Shown piece after piece: positions 37,222-48,197 of a DNA stretch of 64,000 nt. The notes under the pieces were generated by a model. The model saw nothing but the letters and a program-made list of their open reading frames with translations, was not told where the DNA came from and did no database searches. The stretch is from assembly GCA_037976565.1 (NCBI GenBank), contig CP137685.1, positions 16,403,659-16,467,658 of the forward strand, in the 5' to 3' direction. Source of the DNA: Mesocentrotus franciscanus (taxonomy: Eukaryota; Echinodermata; Echinoidea; Camarodonta; Strongylocentrotidae). Every line of letters begins with the position of its first letter. Position 1 is the stretch's first letter. Made by a program: the position numbers and the translations under genes.

Positions 37222-39830
37222 CTAAATTAAATTAAATTAAGTTCTTCCATCGCCCGATGTCAGCGATTGCCGTCTCATTTACAAGGGCCAGGTCTTCATC
37301 TGTGCAACCCGTTCCGCCGCACTGCAAGATGTGGTCCATCGTCCGAGTCTCTCCGCAGTCGCAGAGAGTATCTTCTTCATGGGCATAGCCCCATCTTGCC
37401 ATGTTGGCCTTACACCGCCCCATTCTCGTCCGCATTTGATTTAGGCATTTCCACTCCGGCCACTTCAGGTTTAGTCCTTTGATGAGTATGGGCTTGGCTG
37501 ATGGTACAGGATTCTGTTCAGGTGGTGAGACAGAATCGAGGAAGCTGTGTCGGGATACAAGGCGTCTGTGGGGTTGTAGGTAGCCATATAACATGTGTCT
37601 GTCATCCGTGTCATCCGTCACCTGCTTCATCCGTTCCTTTAGGCATCTGTTCCTTTAGGCAGGCGTTTTTGGTTAGGAGATCCGATGCCAGCGAGGTGAT
37701 ATACATGTATCTCCTCAACTTTTGTTGGTTTCAGGCAGCCTGTTATCTTTCGATATGTGTTATTGAGTGTGGTGTCAAGCTTCTTCACATGGGCTGATCT
37801 GCTCCAAACTAGGCAAGCATATTCTGCGGATGACATGCAGAGGGCAACAGCTGCAGTTTGTATGGTTTTGGGGTCAGCGCCATAGTGTGAAGTTACTAGC
37901 TTCCTGATGATGGCATTTCGAGATTCTACTTTGCCTACTGTCTTCTCGATGTGCTTCTTATAGGTTAATGTGCTATCGAGTTTTACACCTAGGTTCACTG
38001 GATGCTCGCAGTGGTTGAGCTGCAAATTGTTCCACTCTAGCTTCAGTTCTCTCTTTGCCTCCCTGTTCTTCAGGTGGAAGACACACACCTGAGTCTTGGA
38101 TGGGTTTGCCCCTTTTAAAGCTAGTTTGCTCTGTAGTATTCCGACAGGCTTGCGAGTGCTGTGTTGAGATGGAGTTCAACAGCTTCAAAGGTACTATGCT
38201 GGGATGTGATGCAGGTGTCATCTGCATAGATGAAGTTTTGAGTGTTCTCAGTTGAAGGGATGTCAGCAGTGTAGATGTTGTAGAGTGTTGGCACCAGGAC
38301 GCCACCCTGTGGGAGACCGTTTTTCTGTTTCCGCCATCTGCTCTTCTGCCCATCAAGTTTGACAAAGAAGCGTCTGTTCTGCATCATCTTCTGAATGAAT
38401 CTGGTGAGTCTGAGGTCATTTGTGATGTCATGAAGTTTTGTCTGTAGCCTTTGGTGATTGACAGTGTCATAAGCAGCAGATAAATCCACAAATACTGCAC
38501 CGGTGACGAGGTTGCTCTGAAAACCATCTTCGATGTGTTGGGTCAGGTTGAGAAGTTATCCCGTGCTCTCGATGCAGTTGTTAAACATGTCTAGCAGCCA
38601 TTTCTGTGCTACAGAGCCCATGTGTTTGATCTGCTCTGATCTGATGTCGTCGATGCCTGCTGCCTTGTTGACCTGTAGGGTGGAGATACCTTTCTGTAGT
38701 TCTTCTTCAGAAATAGGTCTTGTGAAAAGAGACATGTTCTGGTCAACTCCAGGTAGTTTGTGCCTGTGTGAATTAGTCGTCTTGGGGGCCTTTCCATTCT
38801 TCAACAGCTGATTCGCTACTTGGTCTGCCGTAACATTATAATGCTGTTGAGCTCGGGTGTTGTCAATTCCAAGCTTGCGTATGGTAGCCCATGCTTTCCT
38901 GCTGCTATGTCTTTATAGATCTGTCGTTTCAATCATTTGCTGCCACATCTGCCTATGTCGTTGAGATATCCTTGAGATGAGCTCTTCTCCAAGGTTGATG
39001 GTGTCCTCTGAGAAGGGATCTGTGTCGTAGGCTGTGGTGTAGTTTGCCAGAAGCTGACTGGATTCTTCGTCGATGCCTGGAATGTATGTCGTGTGACAGC
39101 CTCTTGGGATATGTCTACTTGACACCTTGTTGACGATGTCTATGAAGGATTCATAGTTCTTTGAGTCTGCTGGAAGCAAAGTTGAACCTGCGCTTGAACA
39201 TGGTCTTGTTTGGTGTGATAACTGCAGTAAGTTGAATGCCAATGGGTCGGTGTTGGGATCTTGGAATCGGCTCAGCTACAAACTTTCGACTGGTGGGAGC
39301 AAGTAGTCTGCTGCAGAAAACTAGATCTGGGTTGTATCGTCTCTTCCAGTGGGCACTGGCAAAAGACTTTGGGAGCTTTGGGTCGTGGATTAGTTTTAGG
39401 GGTCATTGTTTTGGGCCCATGTTTCAACTAGAGCTCCATCATCTCCAGTGGTATCGTAGCCCCATTGCGTGCTGTGGCTGTTGTAATCGCCAATTACAAT
39501 ATGCCAATTGGTAGTGGTGGAGGGATACGAAAAACCGATGTTTGGTGGCTTGTGGATGGAGGAAATCGTTAGTCCTTTGATTGTCGCATTCAGCACTTCG
39601 ATGTCTTCATTGTTGGTATAGGATGTAGATTCCGGTCTGATCTCCTCGTTCGTGAAGATAGCACTTCCATATTGGTGATGTGGTCGCTCGATGGCAAGCT
39701 TCATACCCTTGACCTTGGGCCGTGGATTGTCGCTGCCGCGGTGAGTCTACTGAAGACATGGCACATCGCAGTTTGTTTGTTTAAAGTGACTCAGTAACAT
39801 TGCCTCAGATTCTGAAACAAAATCCTGGAT
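37222..39830 (-). mobile_element. 5'-truncated, degenerate non-LTR retrotransposon (Jockey-like endonuclease-reverse transcriptase)
   Basis: Read on the minus strand. The endonuclease part runs from about 39820 to 39390, with CDVPCLQ then a stop then TH, followed by GDYNSHSTQWGY. The reverse transcriptase follows, with KAAGIDDIRSEQIK (about 38690-38640), FVDLSAAYDTVNH (motif A, near 38490), GLPQGGVLVPTLYN (motif B) and FIYADD (motif C, 38217-38228). The thumb/connection region has LGVKLDSTLTYKKHIE and AEYACLVWSRSAHVKKLD. A C-terminal Cys/His cluster CDCGETRTMDHILQC lies near 37360-37320. The endonuclease through motif C stay in one frame broken only by stop codons; two frame slips follow (near 38100 and 37635). 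The 3' end is a TTTAATTTAAT tail at 37222-37240. No ORF1 is present. Family placement rests on recalled motif resemblance. Confidence 0.88.
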
Positions 39831-41669
39831 TTAGCTCATGCTGCAATTATAATTATAAACCTTTAGGTCAGTCAGGAATCCCATGACTTTTACAAGCCGA
39901 TCGCCTGTCTGATTATCAAGATATTTATGATTGGAAATCGAAATTTCATTTTTCGTTTTCCTAACAGTTTTAATAACACTACAGTCTATTGGGGAAAATG
40001 AGTATGGTAAAACCAGTCACTCAAAGATTTTTACTTTTTTGAGGCACTTCATGATATTTTGAAGCGCAATTTTTTTAGGGCTTCAATATTACACCATATC
40101 ACAGACACTGATAACACGTACATGTACATGTAGGGCCATGCATCTCAGATTTAACATTGTTAAATGATGCCTTTAAGAGGCCAAGAATATGGCATATACC
40201 TGTATACAGTGTTATATGCATTGTATTCCTTTGAATCCATCTTGTTTGATTCCTGCATTAAAAAGGCTGCAGAACACTTTAATTAATGCAGCAAACACTA
40301 TATTACAACCTTCAAAACTCCAGTTTCAGATTAACAATAGTGAAGCATCCTAGAAACACTTAGGCATACATTTGTGTACATGTACATTTACATAGCACTG
40401 AACATCAATTACTAATAGTAGGCAGGAAATTTGACATTCATCGGAATGACAACAATTGGTCAACGATAAACTTGCCACTTTCATGATACTTCAGCAAGAC
40501 AGCAACAACCATTAATTAGCAAAATGAATTGATGGTTACATGTACAATTATAAAGCCAGTACTTAAGATTTGTAAGCACAAGTAGTAAGAGAAAAGGAAG
40601 ATTTATATGCAAGGATGAAGGAGATGGAGAGGATGCCAATAAACAAATAAATGCAAAAATATTTCATAGAAATATAATAATCAGATGTGAAATTGATTAA
40701 TACTTTGAGAAATTACAAGAGACATAAACAGGGCAAGAGAGCCAAAAGGGCGTTGACAGTTCAGCTCCTTCAGCTCACAAATCCATCTCACTCATGTCAC
40801 CCTAGCGATTAAACAACATCTCACTTCAAAAGCCACAAAGCCAAGACAATGTTCACCTACCATTAGGTTAGGCTTCTGACCTTACAGTGCAGCAGAATGC
40901 TACCCCCTGCTGATTGGAGGGGTCACCGTGGTAACACGATACCAACACATAATAGGATGTCATTCCCCTATTAGTGTAAACACAGTTTCCAAATTTCCCT
41001 CTCTCTTTCTTTTGAACATGGCGAGGCCTGGATTTGTCTTCATAACTTGATAACATGCACTTTTATCAATTGACCATATCATCTCTTTGGAGCCAGAAGG
41101 GTGTTCACAGATACATGTCTATATTCGTAACACAGAGTTCAAACCCTTACAGGTGACTCTGCACAATCATACATTATTGGTAAGCAGAGCTTTGACAACT
41201 GCTTTCCAGCAAAATAAACCCATATCAAATACTATCATCTTGCAAACAACCCTTTCTACATGTACATATAATTGTGTTGAGCAGTGTATACAATGTTCAT
41301 ATGCATCTCCTATATCTATGAAAAGTGAAAAGGGTGCTTAGAATTGACTGACGTTCCAGAAAACTAAGATGATGCAGTGAATCACAATGAGCCCTACTGG
41401 CTGAAAACGTTTGAAGGATCAAAACCGGCATGAGTCAGTTACGAATGTGATTACGTGGGCCTGATAATCCTGAAACACTTACAAGGGGTGTGCGCACCCT
41501 GAATCACAATTAGATATGAATGTAGTAAGTGTGTGATCTGCTGAGGAGCCATTGATAAAATATAGTTACATGTACATATATAACTAGATACATACATGTA
41601 CAGTATATGCTGAATCTGTTGGGACCACAAAAGAATAGTTCAACGTATGCAAAACCTGACTTACATGTA

Positions 41670-42362
41670 CAGTGAAACCTGTCTCTAAAGACCACCCAAG
41701 GGACACAAGAAAAGTGGTCTTTACAGGCAGGTGGTCTTTATGTTCAGGTTCCTTTAGTACATGTTTCAATAAGAAACCATTTTCGAGGGAAACTAAACCA
41801 ATATGGTTTTTCTATACAGGTGATCACTAATACCCCTTTCAAATTGGTTTTATCGGAGTCACACCGATGAAATTACTGATTGAATTTTCCTTATATGTAA
41901 ACAAAGGTGAAACCGCCGTTTTCCCCGCTGTCGCTTTCATACTGCCGGTGAAATTCACTCGATGTGGCGAGGCCTTGCCAGAAGTGAAGAATTATTGCGC
42001 AATTATTAAGCCCGCACCCCATCTAGCTAGCATGCAGCATGTTCAACAAAAAGTCAACAAACACAGCTGGTTACGATAAAGCGCGTGACTGCGACCTTTG
42101 ACCATTGTCATCGGTCTTTTAATCAATGTTTTCTCCTGAACGCATTCACAGTGGCTGTTTCACCGGTGTCACACCAATAGAAAGAGAATTTCTCCTACTC
42201 TTGAGCAGGAGAATTTAATCGCCTATTTCTCTTCTTTTCATTGGCTATTCTATCGGCTTTTTCTCCTCTGTACCTTTCATAGTGGCCGTTTCATCGGATG
42301 CGTCCGGATGCATCCGATGAAAACCAGGCCACTTTGAAAGGGGTATAAAGCAGGTTTGACTG
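41670..42362. mobile_element. TA-flanked element with CAGTSAAACCTG TIRs
   Basis: The left end CAGTGAAACCTG and right end (reverse complement) CAGTCAAACCTG are bounded by TA (41668-41669 and 42363-42364), as for Tc1/mariner-type MITEs. Next to the left end are repeats of GTGGTCTTTA / TAAAGACCACC. Most of the length is a second element inserted in it (41831-42345). Confidence 0.6.
41831..42345. mobile_element. Nested MITE with TACCCCTTTCAAA TIRs (515 bp)
   Basis: The ends TACCCCTTTCAAATTGG and (reverse complement) TACCCCTTTCAAAGTGG are flanked by TAA (41828-41830 and 42346-42348), a PIF/Harbinger-type duplication. The interior holds repeated ATCGG / CCGATGAAA motifs. Confidence 0.75.
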
Positions 42363-42598
42363 TACATGTAGGAATTGTAAATAACACGTTTAATTGGTGT
42401 GGTAAAAAAAACTTAGGGAAAATTTGATACATTGCGACTTTGAGCCATGCAGAGTTATGTGTACATTTTTGTAACGATAATTTCTTTCAAAAACATCATA
42501 ACAATCAGGTCGCTGGAATTGTAACAAAAGACAAAATTTAAGGTACCACTTTTCAAAGATTTTCTCTTTAATCACGTGATACTGGGTGATTGTATTTG

Positions 42599-42694
42599 CT
42601 TGGAGCCAGAAGAGTATTACATAATGTACTGTACAGTGTACATGTGTAGCTCTGTTTATGAGGTACACAATGTAACGCCTTTTTGGCTCCAAAG
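42599..42694. repeat. Mini hairpin element with TTGGAGCCARAAG arms
   Basis: CTTGGAGCCAGAAGAGTATTAC at the left pairs with the complement of CTTTGGAGCCAAAAAGGCGT at the right. It is related to 11181-11248. Confidence 0.55.
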
Positions 42695-42922
42695 AGACGA
42701 TGTAACAACTACATGTACATGTTCACATGAAGCCAGTATTAAATTTATGTGTATGTTATTGCAACTTTGCACAGCTAAATCAATACAGTCATGAATTCGT
42801 TTTTCCCTGTCCATCAAAATGGGTCAAAGGGTGTATGTATGAGTGGGACAGATTTTTTACTCGAGAAATGCAACAAGAGACGGCTTCATGATGGTTTTTC
42901 TCCCTCTCTTTGTGCACTTAGA

Positions 42923-43381
42923 CCCCGTTCTCACTCACTTTGAAAGTGGTCTTAGTTAGACCGCTCCAGAGGAACGGGTCTTGAGGAACGGTTTGCGAGG
43001 GTTCACACTCCGAGCAGTTTTTTATGGCTCAAACCGCTCCACGAGTCAAAGTGGTCTTGTTGCTATGGCAGCTCAGGTCAGCGGGTAAATTTTTTCGCAC
43101 GCGGAATACTAAGCGTATGTACCGTACTACATGTACATGTTTCGCGCGGAACGTCACTAGCTCACTTCCGTTCAAAGTATGCTTCCGTTCACACTCGCAC
43201 GTTAGAGCGCTCCAAACCGCTCTTAATAAGACCGTTCCTCAAGACCACCTCCGAGGTGGTCTTCTGGAGCGGTCCAGAAGTCCACTTCCTGGACCACTTT
43301 GACCGTTCTCACTCACCTAAGAACCGCTCCTGAGGAACGGGTCTTAGTTAGACCGCTCCAACGAAGTGAATGAGAACGGGG
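42923..43381. mobile_element. MITE with CCCCGTTCTCAYTCACTT TIRs, copy 2 (459 bp)
   Basis: Same family and orientation as 17633-18081. The flanks are ACTTAGA and TCTTAGT (5 of 7 match), or GAC/GTC extended ends with a TTA duplication; the superfamily is unsettled. Confidence 0.8.
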
Positions 43382-44879
43382 TCTTAGTTAATGCAGAATC
43401 CTGAAAGGCAAGTAGGAGACACTCTACGAAATGAATATTGACAGTTCATTTCTCCAAAAGAAAATCCCACGCCAGACTCATCTCATCTTGAGTTCTCGTA
43501 AAACAAAATCAAATTGAGCCAGAACACAGCTAAAACTGAACCGAGTGTTTAAAAAGAAGTGCATAATAATTACATTTTTTTTTTTTTTTAATTACAAAAA
43601 AATTACAAAAGGCCGACAAGAATACACAAGGAAGTACATATATATATCAAAGCTGGATAACAGGCATTTGTACTATTAAATGAGAGCATCAGGTTTGAGA
43701 TACTAAATTATGATACTTGATCCTTCATGTGCAAGTACAATTACACGTCTGCAGCTCTCAATCTTCAGGTTATCTAAAGTGTTGTAGTTTTTATTTAGTT
43801 TCCGTAATATGGCTTGTAATGTTGCAGGTTAAAAAAAAGGGAAATCAATTAATATGTACATGTAGGCTTATAACGTTTCTTTAAAATTAGAGAAAATATT
43901 AAATGTCAGAATGTGTCTCAGCCAATTTTCTTTGAAATGCTGTATCATTCATCATAATTCATCTTTTAAAACTAAGTCTTACACCCAAAAACCTGATTCA
44001 GGGAACTAACATGTACAGCAAACGAAGTCAGTGTCAGCATTTGTTCTTGTAGATTTATCTTAATGAAAACATCAACAGGCATAGACTTTTATCTTAAATA
44101 AAATGTTATTATATATATATATATTATCACACCATGATACTACAAAGGAATGCTGGTTTTGATTGGTTTTGATGGGTTTATGGCTGTGTGTGGCTGTGGT
44201 AAACCTCATTGAAGCCAATAAAATAACTGGCAAGATAAATCATCAGAGATTTATAGATTGCACATCACTGACAGTTACACGTACTCATATCACTGACAGT
44301 GTAAGTGGTTTCACCCCTGACTCCAATGTTTATCAATACATCGCTTAATGCCTTCCTCTTTTAGTTTAATGAGCTCATCCAGTTGCTTACATGTACATGT
44401 ACATGTACATCATCTTAAAAGATGTTAACCAGACATTAGCAATTTTGGCTCAGTTACATCTCATGGGCTTGTACCATGCAGAGATGTTGAATGTAAAACA
44501 GATAAGGAGCGAGCTCCAGGGTCTTTTTGCATGTGAAGAATGCCAGGATGAGATGTATGCAAGCCTTTCTGGGGTAACGGATGCAGGGCATATGCCAAAT
44601 TGACTGTCAGGGAAGAAGGCAATCGAGTACACAGATCAACCACAGCCATTGAGGAGGGTCATTAGCATTTTGCTATCCCCGCAAATGCTAAAATACAGAC
44701 ACACACATGCAGAGGATTTCATCACATGCCATCAATCCCCCTCTCATACACACACTCTCTCTCTCGCACACATACATATCCCGTGCATTGATTGCTTGCG
44801 ATGACTGACTGAGACGCAGCACCGCTAGGGATAAAATGGCTAAGCACTCTCAGCCCCACGCACTGGCTCGCTCGGGAGT

Positions 44880-45379
44880 NNNNNNNNNNNNNNNNNNNNN
44901 NNNNNNNNNNNNNNNNNNNNNNNNNNNNNNNNNNNNNNNNNNNNNNNNNNNNNNNNNNNNNNNNNNNNNNNNNNNNNNNNNNNNNNNNNNNNNNNNNNNN
45001 NNNNNNNNNNNNNNNNNNNNNNNNNNNNNNNNNNNNNNNNNNNNNNNNNNNNNNNNNNNNNNNNNNNNNNNNNNNNNNNNNNNNNNNNNNNNNNNNNNNN
45101 NNNNNNNNNNNNNNNNNNNNNNNNNNNNNNNNNNNNNNNNNNNNNNNNNNNNNNNNNNNNNNNNNNNNNNNNNNNNNNNNNNNNNNNNNNNNNNNNNNNN
45201 NNNNNNNNNNNNNNNNNNNNNNNNNNNNNNNNNNNNNNNNNNNNNNNNNNNNNNNNNNNNNNNNNNNNNNNNNNNNNNNNNNNNNNNNNNNNNNNNNNNN
45301 NNNNNNNNNNNNNNNNNNNNNNNNNNNNNNNNNNNNNNNNNNNNNNNNNNNNNNNNNNNNNNNNNNNNNNNNNNNNNNN
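44880..45379. other. Assembly gap (500 N) with matching flanks
   Basis: Exactly 500 N, a placeholder length. GCACTGGCTCGCTCGGGAGT ends the left contig, and GCACTGGCTCGCTCGGAGT starts the right one. The contigs probably overlap here, or end in a short repeat. Open frames drawn through the N run are meaningless. Confidence 0.97.
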
Positions 45380-46107
45380 GCACTGGCTCGCTCGGAGTCC
45401 CTACAGTGATGGTGGATGCCAATAATGCCCAATTGAGCATGCCAAATGTCTGGCATCATGAGCGAAGTAAGCGAGATGCGGAGCTAATCCACGTCATCCC
45501 ATCCCAGGCTGCAGCGTTAACCACAGGACTTGCCATATTTATTTCCAATCCCCCAACCTGCACCCAGTCACTCCGCCCGTATTGCGAGTGCCTCCGCAAC
45601 AAGACAGGAAGTCGGCTACTATTTCCCAAGTCCCGCAGACACATACTGTACATCTATGTGGGAACACGAAAAACAAATTACACATCTCTCTGCCCCCTCC
45701 CTGCAGGAAGTATGCATCTGATGTCCCTAGCATATCAAAATGATTCTCTAATTATGTGATCTGACTAGGGGAAAAGGCCCTGTCGATTCACACATGTCCT
45801 GCCGGGTAATTCAATCAACGCATTTTGCCACTGACCAAGGACAGGTACTACAGTGTAGCTAATATCTTCACAAAATGTGGATGTACTTTTTCTTATAGTA
45901 CAATTAATAAATCATTAGCCTACTGTACTTGCATGTACATTTCATGCAGTGTTCTCTCTTGATGACTATAATGAATTTTAAAAACCCACCAATCACCAGC
46001 CCATCCCCCCTCCTTCCAAATTGCCAAAAAAAATCACCCATTCCTCTGATGCAACATGCAAATACATGTAACACTAAACTTACATGTAAGTGGTAAACCT
46101 CTATGAA

Positions 46108-46401
46108 GAGGTGTTGTGGTCTCGTGGATACGTGGTTGGACTGTGAATCACATGGTTTGCGGTTCAAGTCCCACTACCGCACTACAGGACACTTCAAATC
46201 TACACGTTCATTTGCCACTCTCCACCCAAGTGTAAAATGGGTACCAGTACTACCGGTAGGAAGGAAACCCTTGAATTTGTTTAGCACAGAAAATGGTAGC
46301 CTACAATGTAGCAGAGCTGGGGTAATATTGGGGCTCCTTTAGTATCTAGCCTGGTGGATATGTGCACTATAAAAATATCCAATATCATTAATTATTATTA
46401 T
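46108..46401 (+). mobile_element. tRNA-derived SINE
   Basis: The head reads GAGGTGTTGTGGTCTCGTGG (A-box region), with B box GGTTCAAGTCC and then TTTGCCACTCTCCACCCAAG. The tail is GTGCACTATAAAAATATCC plus ATTATTATTATG. The body is diverged and shortened relative to the copy at 20.5 kb. Confidence 0.8.
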
Positions 46402-47935
46402 GTTAATCATCCAATCATCCAATTTTGAAGAATCCGTATTCATCTGAAAAGGTCAAATAAATCAAAGCCTTGCTGGAGATGATACACATCAACCAACAAA
46501 ATTGATTTATCAACAAGGCTTCACTATTAAACCTTGAATTGATGCGATCATAATTCCATAGTGATATGCTCAATGCCAAGGCTCCTGTAAATACATTATC
46601 GCTCACAAGTTAAAGGCAATAACATTTGAGCTTGTCTTAAGTGGCATCAGCGTTTATCTGGGCAGAAAAACAAATTTGTGCGTTCTAGCATTAAAGTCAG
46701 GAGGAAGAAATAGCCCAGGGGCAAAGTGGATAAAAATTCCCATCAGTCTTGCGAAGCTTTTACTTCGACGACGAGCCGGGGTGGGATGACGATTTCAGGT
46801 AGCACGGTGTAATGCGATGTGCTAACCTGGGCATCATTCTGCTCTGCTGCCCGCAGGCAGGTGATGAGCAGTGCCGTTTCTCATCTCTACTGAATTACCT
46901 GGAAAGATACTCCTTATCTGATCACATTGCAGATAAATCATTTATCTGTTCAGGATCTTCAGGCTTCAACCCCCTCACTTTCCTCCATCTTCCCTTGACA
47001 TTGTACATCACACCTTTCTTCAGTACTTGATTTCTTCCCATCATTATTCTAGATGTTATCTTTTGCTCACTCCCCTCCTGTAATACTTAACCCTCATCAA
47101 CCTTATTACTAGTACCAGGGTCAAATTTAACTTTGACACACACTGTACATACATGTACATGTACATAGTATTTCTAGCGTAAGTCCAACTAGCAATGTCA
47201 TAGGCTGACCATCTTTCAGATATTTCCCCATTTTTAAAAATAAATGTAGACTTCTACATTTATCCAACATTCATTTCCAATTTTTCTGTGTGTGATCTTC
47301 CCATTCTCTGGTTGATGCTTTCTTTACTGTTTCTCCCCTCCTCCCTCTTTCTCTCTGTTGTTCTCTCTTTTATTCAGTATGATTTACCCCATTGCATTGT
47401 GCACTGACAAATAACTTGTTGTGTAATCTACATGTACAGTACTTGCCCATTTATCAAATTGGGGAAGCAGCCCCCAAAAAAAAAAAACATGTACAAGTAA
47501 GTTAATAAGTCTATTCAAATCTTTAAATTGCTTCCCTCCAGGACAACTGTGCCTGCTCCAAGCCTCAGCAAAAGTGCTTACAAAGTTAGAGCATATTACA
47601 TACAATCAAAAGGTGACTAACCATGGGTGGGTGAGGGGGCCCAAGTACTTTTGGGATGCACTTGTGGAGGCAGTTCAGCAACACACGCAACAAAAACATC
47701 CTGTGGCCTTTTCTTAGCCACTCTGGCATGAAATCCAGCCGAGGTTGGAAACATGCTTGAGCAACCCCCAGACAACTCAGGTGAGAGAAAGGATAGCGCA
47801 TAGATAAACAAGAGGCGAAGATATCAAAGCAAGTTTGATCCCCTTGGTTTGAGCTACAAGTGTGTTTAGTTCAGTGTGTATGCACAGTGTCGCATGACTA
47901 CTGATGGTCACCACTTAAGTCATTGTCCAATGATT

Positions 47936-48197
47936 AAATCATTTGTCTTAGAAGATCCTTGCCATGTCTTTCTTCATGTACAAAACATGTAGGCTAAACA
48001 TGAATTAAGGTTAATGTCCCTGATCATCAAATCATTTGTTATTGAAGGTCTTTGTCACATCTTTCTTTGATGCCTATTAAGCATTAATAAAAGATCATGT
48101 CCAAAAATCAAATCATTTAGGTTTTTACGATCTTTGCCAAAGCTTTCTTTGTACATTGTGTAGGCTAAACATGAACTAAGATTGATGTCCTTTTTCC
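47936..48197 (+). repeat. Three degenerate tandem units (about 81-93 bp)
   Basis: Units begin at 47936, 48029 and 48110 with AAATCATTT. They share a TTGCCA / TTTGTCA segment and TCTTTCTT. The first and third also share GTAGGCTAAACATGAA. Confidence 0.7.

Noticed and set aside
37267..37797. Plus-strand open frames at 37267-37797
   Set aside because: They are antisense to the LINE reverse transcriptase, which has the recognisable motifs.
44722..45759. Long open frames across 44722-45759 on both strands
   Set aside because: They are made almost wholly of the 500-N gap and carry no coding evidence.
46108..46180. tRNA gene on the plus strand
   Set aside because: Same reason; it continues into a SINE body with an ATT-type tail.
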